Shown here: positions 39,301-54,300 of the stretch, piece after piece
Layout of the letters: every line of letters begins with the position of its first letter
How positions within the stretch are numbered: the stretch's first letter is position 1
Source: Pelecanus crispus
Taxonomy: Eukaryota; Chordata; Aves; Pelecaniformes; Pelecanidae
Length of the DNA: 64,000 bases
NCBI RefSeq assembly: GCF_030463565.1
Contig: NC_134656.1
Location: forward strand, 5,318,501-5,382,500
Direction of reading: 5' to 3'
The notes under the pieces: model-generated
Database searches by the model: none
Told to the model about the DNA's origin: nothing
The model's input: only the letters and a program-made list of their open reading frames with translations
Position numbers and translations under genes: made by a program

Positions 39301-42300
39301 TAATCCTAATGGAAGAAATGGTAGAATTCTAACGTGTCTCTGGTTTGTTTTCAGCCACTCCTTGTAAAGGACGATTTAAATTACCTTTGGAAATGATGAG
39401 CTCTGCTGAAAGGTCTAACAGTAATGCAATAAATGAGACCAGAACAAAGAATTTCTATCAAGAACCTACTAGAGTATGCTTGTCATCTGTAGCTAAGTCT
39501 TTTAGTTAGAGTAACATTAACTTCTGTTCGAATTTGTTCCTAATTCATATTTTAAAGAGCTAGAGTTTTGCAGTCAGGAACTCAATTTTTGAAAATAGTG
39601 TGTTTTACTTCATTGCATAATGTTTTCTTGTCCTCTGGATGTCAGGTTTAATATGTCTAAAGTCAGACTGAACTCTTACAAAATTAGCCAAAATTTGCAT
39701 TCACTCATCAGTTCTGACCCCAGAGTTAACTTGCTTTTACTAGAACCACAATTCTTCCTTTGTGTATAATATGAGAATGGTGTAAGCACAGAATCTCAAA
39801 TTAATTATGCAGTGTTGAAATAATCTTAAAAACATGTGAGACATTCAGCTATAGTTGTGAAATGTTAATGTCTTCAGGTTATAGCATTGGGTTTAGTGCA
39901 GTTTTGATCAGGCATCCACTAAAATCAAACAAAACTACATAGGTGTCTCTGAACTGCAGTTTGAGTATGTGTATTTTTGCTTCTGTTCCAGCTGAAGAAA
40001 GACTTCAAAGTAACATTTTTATTTTATTTCTCGTTCTAAATGTCTTTCTGGGTCAGATTCAGGTCAAATCTTGGAGTATGGGATTCTGAAGGATTTTTTT
40101 ATATAGTCATGCTTTAGAAAAAGGCTTTAACATATTGAATGTGTAGTTTAGAATATTTCAAGTGTTACTTTCTAGGAGAATTTTACTACTTTTGCTTTTA
40201 CGGATTGTAATTGTCAGTGTTATTTATTGTGCTTTTTAGAATGAGCAAAGATGTACACTAGACAATGAATTCTGTGAAACAGAACAGAAGATCAGGAAGT
40301 CAAATACCAGAAATGAGGCAAAACTACCTAAAAAGGTACTGGAATCAGCACTTCTATGAAAAGAAAAAAAGTCATATTTTATTAGGGAAAATACAAGTTA
40401 ACGAGGTTATACTGTTTATAGTCCTGTGCTAATATTTTCTTTTGGGTGTTATTCCACTGTAGCAAATGTGTGGTGAAGAAGTTTCAGAAATGATACAAGA
40501 GGCAGAAATTGAGGCCACACAAAAGCAAACTTTAGGCAAGTAATTTTACAAGTGTTGTTAGTCCTTACTTTTAAAATTACTTGAATTTTGTCTGTTTCTT
40601 TTGTAATAATAATTGATACCAAATTAATGTCTCATTTAGATGAAGTGTTGGATATTGTTCCTGACTCTCAACCAGTAGGGAAAACCAATGAACCTTTGTA
40701 AGTATTGAAAAAGAGACCAAGTCACTGTTGTTGTCACTGACTTTGAAGGGAGTATTTTCAAGTATTGCCAGCATTGAAATTTTGTTGCATAGTTTCAGAA
40801 AATGCCAGAATTTAATTGTCTTGTCTTCCCTGAGAATTGCATTAAGAACTGTTGGCTTTTATTATTTATTATTTTAAAAACTGGTCACTTTTATTATGTC
40901 TTTTTTTTTTTTTATTCTGAAATTCATGGCACCAAACCAGCACTCTCATATGTATTTGCTAAAACTACTTCATGAACAATACTTTTCTGTTGTCTTAGTC
41001 AAAGACTTTAAATTGGTGAATCTGTTTATGAAAATAGTACTCATCATCAAGATCAGAGTAGGAGTTTAAGTAAGCTTTAGTAGTAACAAGGACAGTAGTT
41101 CTTTCAGATGACATCAGAAGATAAAATAGAAATGACATGGGTTTACATAAGTGACCTGTGCCATAAAAAGTAGTTGATTTGACACACCGCAGAGTTATCT
41201 GGGTTCAGGTTTAATGATGGCCATAGGATATTTTTGTCTTTTTGAAGTTGACTTAAAAATGTATGTTGTTTCTGAAGGTTTGCCATTTCACAGCACATTG
41301 GTTAATTGAACAATGGTAGCAGGCTTAGGTAGCAATGTAAAATGCATTGATACCTACAAGATACCACTATTTTCTGATTTTGTGATGCATGTTTATTATA
41401 ATTAAGACTGACTTTCTACAATTCACTGATAATATGGTATTATCTTTGTTAGGCTCTCTGGTCTTTTGGAGAGTTCTTTTGATAAAACCAAAACATGGAA
41501 AAAAAGAGCATGCTCTGTTCCTGAGAAAAATATAACAACTGGTGACAAGCAAAAGCTAAATTCATCATTGGCACGTATGTCCCATCCAGATTATATTCAC
41601 ACTTTGTTAACCGTTGGTGTTGAAAATGTTTCAGATGAATTTTTAACCTACAGCTTGCTTTCTCCCCACCCCCTGTATTAGTTTCTATTGTTAGTGAAAG
41701 AACTGTGAAACAAAAAGCTTTTTATTCCATTTTTTGAAGTATCTTTCTTGTTAAACAAATTAAAAAAGAGAAGAAAACCAAGAAAATTAAATTGATATCA
41801 TGAGGGAAGAAAACTGCAAAATACTTAGTGGACAGTCAGAGTGTTAATCATTTGGAACAGAAACTGTTCAGGGAAAAATATTTAAACTACTACTGAAACA
41901 CCATTTAAAACATTTCTTTCAGCTAGAGTGTCCGAAACATCTTTGCGTTCTGATTTTACAAAAGGGGAACCTGATGTTCTCTTTTCTAAAGAGACTGCAA
42001 ATCCAAAACAATCAAAGACGGTGAGAGTTTCTTACCTTCCTTTCTTTGACTTGCAATTAAGAGAATTGTCAAATTTTCAGTGTTTCAAAATTTGTATTTT
42101 ACTTTCACTTAGTCACAAACTTCTTTTTAATTGACTTTCCACTAATACTGAGTGAATTAGATAATGTCAGCTTCACTGTTTACTTTTTCAGTGTGACCTG
42201 TTTAAGATTCGTTTCTTTTTAAAAATCATCTCTTTAAAAAAATAATTCTTAAATAAGCACCAACTTGTGCTTCTCATGCATTTCTTCATTCACTTTTGAA

Positions 42301-45300
42301 TGTTACAGTACACAATAACACAAAAAGAAAATATCTGCTAGACATGTTTTACTGCTCACTGTTTGGGCAATGCAAGTGAAAATGGTTTTCAAAGGAATGT
42401 GATTTAGTACATCCAGAAGACAGTGAAGTTTAGGTGATTGTTGGGAACCTGCAGTTCTGTTTGCAGCTTTGCCCTTCTGTTGAATGGGTTCAAAGTTGAG
42501 TCTTAAACTCTATTTTTACAGAAAACAAAGTCTAAAGAAATGACAGATGCAACAAAATCACTAATTAGTAAAATCAGTGACAGATACAAAGTAAAGACTG
42601 AGAAAAGCAAAGCAAGAGACTCCTTGGGTTTGAACAGGTAGGATGTGAACTATTTATAGTTTTGTGCTGCTTCTTTTTGTGCACGTGGCTTTGTCTGTGG
42701 TCTACTCCTCTGTCTACAGCTACTTCACATCCTGCTTTCATCTGAATTGTCTGTTCACTTCTGATAAGCTGTATTGTACCGAAGAGTAGGAGACTAGTGG
42801 TTGATAGTTCCAGTAGTTGGAATAATTACAAAGGCTGTTAGAAAGTTCAGTGGCCTTTTGCTCATTCACTGACTCAGCACATTTCGTGGAGAGAATTTAA
42901 CTGGGATAGTTAATGGGCATTGTACATGTTGGGTGTCTCCTTCCTATCATCATAATTTGGGGGTCAAAGTTGGATTCAGTCATGAATTTTCTGATTATCT
43001 AAAGTTCCCAGTTCTATCTTCCTGAAAGAGTTGACAGAGAGTGAAAATTTAACAAATTCTTAAATAAGAAAATTATTATTACCTTGCTGGAACTGATGCT
43101 TGGAGATTTACTTTACATAGAATTACATGCCCTACATGTTTGATTGTAACTGGATGGCAAAGGAGTGGAATAGTTAGGCTACGTCACCTTTTAAACCTTT
43201 TGGATAGGGACTTGGAAGACATGCGGAACCTGTAGTATAGCCGTGTGATGTGGAATGAGTTTTTCTAGAGCACAAAAATGAAAGGGGCCGATCTCTTTCA
43301 GTTCACTTGTTTTTGTATTTAAATGCCCGAATAAATATGTTGTGTTTGATAAAGCTTTTATATAAATAAGCATTATTCTAATGTATATATTCTAATTAGC
43401 ATTTAACAAAATGTATCCTTATTTTTTAGGACACATTTAAATAAATCCTATGTCTCTAAGGTAATAATATTATTGCTTTTGTTGGAAATTGTTTTCATAT
43501 CAGATATATGCACATATATGGTGGTAACTAGTAGATGTAAAGCAAAAGTTCACAACTATTGCTGAATGTTAAATATCTGTAGACGTTGATGTTAATTATG
43601 TATTGACTGTATATACTTAAAATACTTTTTATATATTTACTTATGTGGAATCATGTTTTTACAGGCAACTATCAGCCAGTGAAACCCAACTTAATTTCTG
43701 TTTACATATTATATGATTGAATCTGTTCCCTTTGAACATGGCAATGCTAAATATTTAGAATAGAAATATTATAGTAAATGAGATTATAGAACCCTTAAAT
43801 CGGATACAGCCAGGACACAGAAATTAGTCTTAATGTTTGGGGGGAGGGGAATTCCGAGGTTTTGTTTATATCCTTAAAGGATAAATTCTACAAGATTGAG
43901 TTTCTGCTAGCTCTTGTCTCCTTTTGCCGTATTGTACTGTTGCTAATGAAGTGGAAGTCTGAGCAGCTGCTACGTTTTGTCATATGTTCATGATGAAGAA
44001 CTTGCATTTTGAGATGACAGTGTGTATGAATGCATAGTCCAAATTTGACATATGAGTTAACTTTTTATTTATGTATAGCAAGAAGTTCTGAATAGAAACC
44101 TGAAAACCACTACTTTTCTTAATGTAACTGCTGGTCGTGTTATGTAAGTAATTAAAACATTTTCAAACAAAATTTCTAATTACCCATACCTAACTTTGTG
44201 AAATATTCATTAATTTAGTCACAAAATTGATCTGTGTGTCTGTTTAACAGGGATGATGTCTACAACTTTAACATCAGTGGGTTTGATGAGCCTACAATAA
44301 AGCTTGGAGTAAGAACATAACTAAAATGATATGTTATGAATAGAATAATAAGGAGCTGTGTCAACTTATGTCTACTGAAAGTATAGTTAACATCTAAGTG
44401 GGGAAAAAAGTTTACCATGTAAATACCTCCATCACTTTCAAGTGTATAATGATATACGCTATACTAAGGTTCTGGCTGCTTAAAGCTATTATGATGATTT
44501 CCTGAATTAAGAATAAAACAACTTATTAGGAGTATCACTATTTTTAAATTATCCTATTATCCTGAAAGTGTTATTGCCATCCTTCCTATCCCCTCTGTAA
44601 AGACATCTTTGCCCAGATGTTTTGAGTAAAAAGAAAATCTAGCTAAGGTAAAAGCAAAAGGCAACAGAAGATAGTTTTGCTTCCTGTGGCTCAGAAAAGC
44701 CTGCTGAATTGGTGAAGGTGGTGAAGCAAGTGCATGGAAACTAATGTATTAGTTCGAGATATTGAAAGCTTCAGTCAGTTCCAGTTGGTTTTAGCTATCA
44801 GTTCTGTTCTGAAATAATTTCTAAGATAGAAATTAATCGTTGTAAGTTAAGTGCTGAGTATAAAAGCTGAGCAAAAAAGCCCTTAGCTGTTCCTGTCTGA
44901 TGGCCTGTTTAATTTTGTTTTAATTGTATGACAAATTAAAATCTTCACTTGTTTCTTATTTACATTTTTAGATCCAAGAATTGCATGGTCCTGAACTGAG
45001 TGTTCATACAGATCCAAACAAAAAAGGGTAGGGATGTTACATTGTGTCCTAGTCTGCTGATTATCATCAAGAATAGTACTGTCTGCATTCTCCAGCATTC
45101 CATTATGAAAATCCAGGGAATGTATGCATGGCGATAATATCTTGACTGTTGTTTTTTCAAGCAATAAACATAGCTGCTGCAGTCTCCTAGGCTGTTTCAT
45201 GATTTTCCTTTGGGAAGCTGATAAAAAGGAAAGAATGTGTTTCATGAAGAAAACAACTTTAGTTCTCTTGATGGAATACTACGGGGATAGAAACTCCTGA

Positions 45301-48300
45301 ATAGAGGGGGGGTAGTTTTTTGTTAATGACCAACCTGCAGAGGAATGTATTGTTGCTGTGTGTTCTTATGGATCATTAGCAAACAGGCACATCAAGGGTT
45401 TAGGGTGAACAGATATTTCCAAAATGGATGTGAAAACAAAAGTAAGTACACTTGTTTGAATCCTTAATCCACATATCATATGAATAGGAGAAAGATTTAG
45501 AACAAGTGTTTTTAAATGTATCATTTAAAGGTATTTTTTCTTTTTCTAATTAAGGAACACAGAGGACAGTAAAACTAGCACTGAAGTGAAGGGAAGAAAA
45601 AAAGTAAGGCTCAGATTTTTCTGGATCAGTATACCTTGTCTTCCTGCCTTTAAATACCAATTATGAAAGTGAAAGGTATATTAAAAGTAAATCAGTAACT
45701 TAAGAACTTTTTTGGTTTTTGTAGACTAGAAACAGTCAAAGCAAGAAGCATCTCTTTAGTGACACAGACACAGAATACAGATGTGATGACAGCAAGACAG
45801 ACATTAGTTGGCTACAAGAATCAAACAGAAAATCTAAAGCCCAGTTAATTGATTACAGTAGAAATAAAATCTTAGGGAAACCAATAAGCACAGACAAAAG
45901 TAAGAAACTTTTTTCATATTCCTTAAGAATGCTGCAATAAGTTTGTCCGTAGATATTAACTGCACAGCATGTAATGTCCTGTGTTGCAAATACAGTATGT
46001 TTTTGTTGCCTTATTTCCAAGCATAAGGAATTTTCAGACGAGTTCTAATCATTTATAAAGGTTAAGTTCCAAAAAGCCTGTATTTTAACGTGGAAAATTA
46101 TTGGAGGGTGGGACAGGCAGAGGTTGCTGTCACAAAAAAAACTTTGTGCTTTTTAAAATAACGTGCTGAAAGCAGTTTACTCAATCAGTAAGTTTGTGGA
46201 CATAAAAGTGATTCTGTGATTTTACAGCTAAAACTCTGCATGTCAAACATTTTAATATTTTGCTGATTTTTCTAACTTCATGTATTGTAACAGCAGATAA
46301 ATTCTCTGAACCTGCTTGCAACGTGGATAAACCTAAAGGCAAAAATGCGAATAAGAAAAAGGTAAATGTTTTTGCAGTTTCACTGTTAACATATATTCAT
46401 TTAAAGCAATTATAATCTCAAAAGTATTAAAATTCAATTAAGCACATTAGACACAAGAAAACCCTCACTGAAAAGGTAATGGCATATTCAATGGAGCAGA
46501 TAGCTATTAAGCAGTAAACAGACATAATCAATAATTAAAAGTAATAAAACTTAGAAAAGCATCAATGCATAATATCATTCTAACTCATAGCTAGTATTAT
46601 GCCTGACATACTAGCTAAATATACAGAAAAAGAATACAGTACCTGAAAAGAACAAACTATATTTAACAAATGATCTTGAAATAAGCATGGAGAAATGGCA
46701 CATATTTATGAAAAACTATTTAAAAACAGTTTCTGTAGTGAGTTAAGACATTTTGAATATGTATTACAAGTCTAATTGCAAATTTACAACATTATAGATG
46801 TTAAGAAAGAAGAATAATTGCAAAATATTGTAAGCGTATTAAAGTTGGGGGTATAATAAATTATAAGTGATTATGAACATGTTAATGGAAGGTGCTTGTA
46901 GATGTTTGTAAGCCACAGTTTAGAAACCAAAGAAAACGTGAAAAAAAAAGCCCCCCAAACCTTCCCCTGTCCCCTTCAGATTAATCTTTGCTCTCTCAGA
47001 CTGTACAATAGTTATTGAAATCTATTTAATGTTAGTAGCTTAAAGCTACATGCATGCACTCTGTGTAAACCATGCATATGAAAATATGATCACCACATGT
47101 AGGTATTGATGGTGATGTCTAGTCCATGTAAATCAAAACTGAAGAGGGCTTCAGTTCTGAACAGGGCTTCAAAACTGAGGAGGGTTTCAGTTGCCCAATG
47201 TTCAATTGGTCTGTCTACCAAAATGTGTCCTTTTTTTAGTAGAGAAATTCCCCAGATCTGCGCAAGCAAGTTCAAAGTGCCTGCTTTGAGGAGGTGGGCT
47301 TCCACTACTGCAGAGACTTAGATGGAGAGCATCTGAGGCCCAGGAAGTCACTAATAGACTTGACCCTGGAGATGAGGAGGCTAGGAAAGCATACGTTTTG
47401 CATAGAGCACTTTTCAAGAGAGGAGGAGGCAGGAATTCTAATCTCTCCTAGTCTGAGAAGCGTTGCACTTCCATTTTACATCCCTTCTAATGTCAGGCCC
47501 CTGGAGTACTTTCAGTGAGAACATGCTTTGCTCTATTTCTGAACATTGACTGCTGTGTAGAGAGGGTGGCAGTAATTACGATGTAGAAGGGGGACAGATA
47601 GAAAGGAAGACTGAGTCTAGTCTAGTGGTTGAGGTAATCAGTTCAGGGGTGATATCAAGGTTACTGGTTCCTGCTCACTATGCAGGCTTTTGATTTTCTT
47701 CTATTTAAAACCAGTTACAGTCTAGTTTAAATGTGCACATATTTCAGAGAGCAAACTTTGGCAACCCACTTCAGCTTTGCTGTAGTTTTTTGACTTTTTT
47801 GACTTTTTTACATTCCTGACTGCACTGTCCCCTATGTACAGTGAAAATTATCTCTGCAGAATGCTTAGTAGACTGATGGTTGGACTTTCTGAGCTTTGGT
47901 AAAGTTAAACTTTTAAAATTGTTTTGAAATAATGGATTTCAAGTAATTAAACCAAGCTATCTGCCGTTTATGCTTACATAGTTAGTTATTAATCATTCTG
48001 ATATAAACTGAAGATGTTTTTATTCTTCCAAAGATAAGCGAATCTAAAAAACAGAATTCAAGAACTGATGAAGTGACAGAACAAACCACCAGACAACGGC
48101 GACCTCGAAGAGCAGCATTAGCAAAAAATTACAAAGAACCTTCCAGTTCAGAGTCAGAGAGTGAAAGGAAATCTTCAGAATGCACCTCTAAGGAGGAGAA
48201 ATCAAAAATACATGTATACAGTTGCACTTTATTCTTAAAAATCCACTTCTGCCGTATTTTTCAAAATAAACTCTGGTCTACTTTGTACTTAGTATTCCTG

Positions 48301-51300
48301 AATTTTAAGTGCCCAACATGAGCAAGCTGAACTGAATTTTATTTATTATTTCTAGTAGTGCCCTTTTTTAACTACAAGTCTTTAGCTGCTAAGAAAATCA
48401 GTCCTAAATAATCTTCTCAGTCATAATAGTATTTTGGTTTCTATTTATGAAAATTATTCTGCCGCAAAGAACTAGTGTCCTTTATTTAAAAAACTTGAAG
48501 ATATTTGAAAATGTCTATTAAATGGGAAGTTTTAGTGAGCCAAATTTTTTTTCTTTTAGTTAATGTGATTTTGGTGATTCTGTGCCTATTCTGTATGCAG
48601 TAGAAAATGCTGACTTGATAGAGAGTATGTCAATACATTTGCTGAATATCCAAATAGGATTTTTAGTAAATTAAGCAATGACATTGGGTGCTAAAACATT
48701 TTAATTCTTGTAACATAACATTTCAAGGTATATGGATAGGTCTGTAAACTTCATTGATTAAATCCTGAAGCATTGGTAGTTGCCTCCAATAGTGAAGATG
48801 TTCATAAGAATAGAAATTTGGGTGCTGAATTAAACAAATTCAATGCTTATTGATATTAGAACACCTGATACCCCTATGAATTTAAGTACTTCTAATGATA
48901 TTCTTTTTTGGACCTTCTGCTTGTTCAATGGTACATATAGATGATATGCTCTTTACCTGCATTTATATACACTTCTGTATGTTTACAAATAGCGTTTATA
49001 TAAACTTTGTATTTTAATAGAAACATATGAATGGGGAAAACAAGGATGATAATCAGCAGAAGGATCTCCAGAATACTGTATCTGTGGAGCCAAAGACAGT
49101 AGCTAACTATGTACCTAAAGCATTTATTAAATCAAAGAATTCTGCAGAACAAAAGGAAATTGAAACACCTTCATCTGAGAGTCCTGCATCTCTTGAGACA
49201 ATGAGATGTAGGTATTTTGACTTTTAATTTACAGCAATATGGTATCAAAAGTTGGAGGTTAAATGAGGATTATTGCAGTAGTACAATTTTACATGTATTT
49301 CATGCTTTTAAAATAAAGAGATATCCCCTAACTCAGTGTGTACCACATAATTTAAGGAAGTGTATTAGTACATCACTAACACTTTTATAAGTTGATACAG
49401 TTATTTGACATCAGCATAACATAGAAGTGCAATATATAAGTGTTAGAAGGAATCTGGTAACTGCTAAAACAGTGCGGAGAATGCAAAAAGTGCAAGTGTG
49501 GCAAGTCATATGCCAGCAGTTAAAGTAAAATTCCAAACATCTGAGACTTACAAATACATAGGGTTGGAACAGTTAGCAGTATGGGGCTTTAGCTTACCTT
49601 TCTTTCTTTCATTCCTCATGCTGACAGTTAAGTAACTGTTTTCTAGGTGCTGAAAGAATATCAGAAGGCGATGTTACTCAAGAGCATATTTATAGTGAAA
49701 GATCACCTGGTCTTCAGGAGTCAACACCAGAGAAAAGGGAAATGTTAAACTTTGAGACAGGAATCTCTTCCAATAATTTCTGTCCGCAAAAGAAGAATAT
49801 TCAAAGTATATGTCTAAATCAGTCCCCTGAGATGACTGTTAAAAAGTTGTCATTTGGAAATAAAAGTTTCTCGCCAGTTTTAACTGAAGCATCTTTGGTA
49901 AGAGTATTACTCTACAATTATTTTAACTGAAATTGTTCCATTCAGCTGCCAACTGTTCTATGCTTTTGTACATCTCCTTTCAATAATGATTTTTTTGTTA
50001 ATGTGTAGCTCAGCTTAACGACATATAAAACGGTCAGTGGAAAACATGAAAAGGGATCTGTATCTGAAACATGTGATAATAATGAAGATTCAAGTTTCAG
50101 ACATTGCTTTTCAGACACTCTTTCTGTTAAAGGAAAACTACAAGATATCACTAAACCTGTCACCAAAAGTAAAGAGGAGGTATGTTACTAAATCGTTTGC
50201 TCTTCAGAAGCGAGCTGCAGCTTTTCGTCTTATTTTATCTACTTTACAGATGGTGAAGTTTAAGGGAAATGCATCTTAATGTTAAACTCTGTATTACAGA
50301 GTTTACTTGTGACCTGCTTGGAAAATCTTACTAGTTCATTTTTAAGTATGTGAGATAAATTAGGGAGTTGTTTATCATATGGATACAAGGAAAGAATTGT
50401 ATCCCAACATGATCAGTTATAATTAATGTCTTAAAAAATAAGAGGGAGTAAATATTTTTTTTCTTGACTTTCAATAAAAAATAAATGATTTTTCACAAAC
50501 TAAGGAATTGTGACATCTCCATGGAAAAATTCCTGAGGTGAAAAAGTGCTTTCATAGTTATAGGATTAAGGTACTACTCTATATAACAACTGTCGTAGTA
50601 TTGGCTAATAAATAAAAACTTCTGCATGCCTTCAGACCACTTCTTCTAAGTACTTTTTCTGGTGAAGAAAGCGCTAGTGACTCCTCTAAGAAATAATTTT
50701 GCTTGTGTCCTATTGCAAGAAACAGTCAGACCTTATTGGTCATTTGACTTCCTGCTATTACTAATTATGAATTCAGTGAAGAATTTGTTTATTCTTTCAT
50801 CTAGTGAGACCTAGTAGTAATTCATGCAGTGACTTTTTTTTTCCCCCTTTACTGTTGTTGTGTTCATGTCCCTAGTTTAATGAAAAGCAACATAAATGTG
50901 GATTTCTGATGAAGGCTTCTAAAAGTACTTTAATTTGGAAGCTAATAAATTGGTGACTTTTCTTTTAGGATTGTGTACCACCATCTCCATTGTCTGCTTC
51001 CAGTGGAAGTAAAGTACAGTCTTGGAGTGTACCTTATGGCGCCATACATGAGTCAGGTACAAACATTTCATTTAAAGCAAAAGACTTTCTATGTGTTTCC
51101 GTAAAGGTTAAGAAAAATGTTTATTTGGCATAAAAATATGGCCCAACTCTTTTTTAATTTGGTTTTCTTCTATATTCCATTTTTACTCTTTTTCTCCTTT
51201 TCTCTGCTGTTTTAACTATCTCCAAAAACCCCGAAAATTTAGGTCCGCAATGCGGTTACTGTAAAGAGTTAGTTGCGCTCTTAAGAAAGAGTTAGAAGCA

Positions 51301-54300
51301 TTCACACTGATCCTGGAAAAAAAGTGGGGATAATGGTATTGTCAGGAGAAAGAGGGCTTAGGGTGAATCTCTTTAATGAGCAAGTCTTGCATGGGTCAGA
51401 GTTCTGTGTTCCATTGAAATCCTGTTGTTCATTTACATCAAGTTCTCATAGCTACTGAACATGCCCTCCATAAAGGTAATGCTTATTCATTTTTATATAG
51501 TTCTCAAGCTTTAAAGCCAAGACACATACTCCTAGAGTTTGGATCCAAAGGGTTAATAAACTCTTCTTTATCCTTCCATGTCATTGTTCTAAATAACCCT
51601 AAAATTAATCATAGTTTTCATGTTTATTAAAGGACCGACTATACAGACATTTCTCAAACGAAGGTACCACAGTGATACAGAAAGCAATTCTGATGAAGTA
51701 GAAACAAGCAAAGAGGAGGAAAAGAAAGGAAACAGAAGAACAAAGTTACAGCCTAGAAAATTATTTAAAACAGATGATGCTGTTACTTACAGAGGTTAGT
51801 TATGGTGTGAAAGTTGACTGTAGTTGTGCAAAAGTTTAAAATAACGTAACAAAGTTTTAACAAAAAAAAATCCATAAAAAAGCATCTTACGTGTTTAAAA
51901 AAATAAAAAGAAATGCTAAGTATTTAGAGACTATATCTGTTTAAAAAGTCAGAATATTGATATGAAAATAGAAAATGGTGTCAGCCATCTAACTGGTGAA
52001 ATTTAGGTATAACAAAAGCTGATCTAGGCCCTGCTGTAACTTCAGATAGGATACTTTTTCATGCTGAATTGTGACATTATCTTTTTTTTACTTCTCTTCA
52101 GTTTCTGAAAGCATATCTACTGTATCTGTAAATGATCTGTCTGTTTTGGATGGGGAAATCTGGGAACCTGGTTGTTCAACTATCAGTATATGTCAGAAGC
52201 TCCAAAAAGAATTTACTAGAAAAATTGAGGCAAGACATTTCACATACAATATTAGTTGTCTGTGTGGGTACATGTGCATATGAGTGATAGCTTGTCTTAC
52301 ACCACAGAATTTGCTTAAAAGGACATTAAAATAGCTATGTGTGTAGAACTTCAAGAAATGACAGAATTCAAGTTTCCTTTTATGCCTTTTTCAATTTCTT
52401 TATGTACCTAACTCACCAAGCCCCCAGATCTGTTTTATTTTTTATCCTGTCTGTTTCAAAATGAACTTATGTATGTACAGCAATGAGTGTACTGCATTTT
52501 GATTTGTTTCAAATTATCAAACTCATGAATGAAATTTATTTGCAAAAGGAAAACATAGAATTATAGAATGGTTTGGGTTGGAAGGGATCTTTAAAGATCA
52601 TCTAGTAGTTCCAACCGCCCTGCCATGGGCAGGGACACCTTCCACTAGACCAGGTTGCTCAGAGCCCCGTCCAACCTGGCCTTGAACACTTCCAGGGATG
52701 GGGCATGCACAGCTTCTCTGGGCAACCTGTGCCAGTGCCTCACCGCCCTCACAGAAGAGAATTTCTTTCTTATAGCTAATCTAAATCTGCCCTATTTCAG
52801 TTTAAAGCCATTACCCCTTGTCCTGTCACTATCAGTAATGCATTTGTTCATCTAGGACGGCTGTAAGCACACATAATTCATTCCATGTTTACTTTCTCTG
52901 TTTTGAGGAAATATATTTTCCGAATAATGTACTTCTAATTAGGTTAGGTAGAATTTTATCAAAAGTATAGACCCATCTTTATGTACATTTCATTAACAGA
53001 AAGCTTTTCCTTAAAGGATAGGGAGATAATTTAAAAAAAAAAAAAAGTTTTTTTTCTCAATATGATCTGTGATACTAAGCAATTACAGTACTAAACATAC
53101 TACAGGTTTTTTTCCTAAAGTGAAAACAATCTGAATTTAATGTTAAAACATCCTCATAGAGCCGCTCGCGGAAAATGGATCATTTTACTAAGCAATCATT
53201 AAGAGCTGCCCATGAGCATTTGACAACAATGAGTTACCAGCTTCATGAATGCAGGTCTGTAACAAAAGATTTAGTTTTAAACCACCCTTAAAATGCAATT
53301 AATACCTTCTAAAAGTAACTCATTTTGTTTTGGTAGGATCAGGCAGCTGGACAAATTTCATTTTGCTCTCCTTGAGGAACTTGAGAATTTTGAAAAAGAT
53401 TCTCAGTCCCTGAAAAACATGGAAAAAGAATTCTCGGTTTGTATTTTAATTGCTTGATCATGGAGAAAAGTTAATTCTTATGGAATCCATAGATTATTCA
53501 TATCATCTCTATCTTTAAGTTATTAATTCTGATTTTAAAAGCTTTTAGCATTTTGCTTGAAGTTGGGTCAAATTTCAGATAGTGAGTTTGAGGTGTTAGG
53601 ATTGACAAATGCTATGCTCTTAGAATTTCTTGATCACCACTATATGTTTTTCTTCCTAGAATAAGCTGCTACTACTACTTTTAAGGCGCTGTTTACCCCA
53701 CTTCATGAGCCTTTTTTTCCGCTGGCCCGCATTTCAGAAACAGCATGTGGGCATTTGAACCTGATTTGCTGTATGTTCTACGTCAAGCCAGTTGACATTA
53801 TGGGTCTGCTACTTGCTGTAATGAAAAAAATCAGTATACAAATATTCATATAAACACAAGACTATATTTGCTTTTTTCTTTTACTCTGAAGGTATGGCTT
53901 AAATTATATGGAAAGCCTGACTAAAATGCTATGCATATTCTTTTCCATCGTTTTGAAACTGTTATGCAGAACAGATTTTTGGTGAAACTGGTTCCATGAA
54001 AATAGAACTCCTGAAATGTCTCATCCTGCCAGCTAAGCTTATGATTTTTCAAGCTTCTGTGGTGACTGAGTAACTCCTACCTATTCTGTGCTGAGTCTGT
54101 GGTTGTAGGTTATTTTATTCGTATTAGATAGCAGTCAGTTTTAGTTCAGAAAATATTAGTTCCTACTGATTATAATCTATTAATATTTTTCTTTCCAGAC
54201 CTTTTGGAAAAAACATACACATACTTTTAGTACATACATGAAAAATGAGCAACAGAGGTTAGTAGGCTTCATTAATTCCTGGTGGAGATTTGTGTTGTGT

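Noticed and set aside
45413-45441. A 29-base candidate exon in SYCP2 with AG before and GTAAGT after
   Set aside because: It lacks a pyrimidine tract and shifts the frame into an early stop. Exons ending at 45027 and starting at 45555 join in frame without it. At most it is a cryptic or poison exon.
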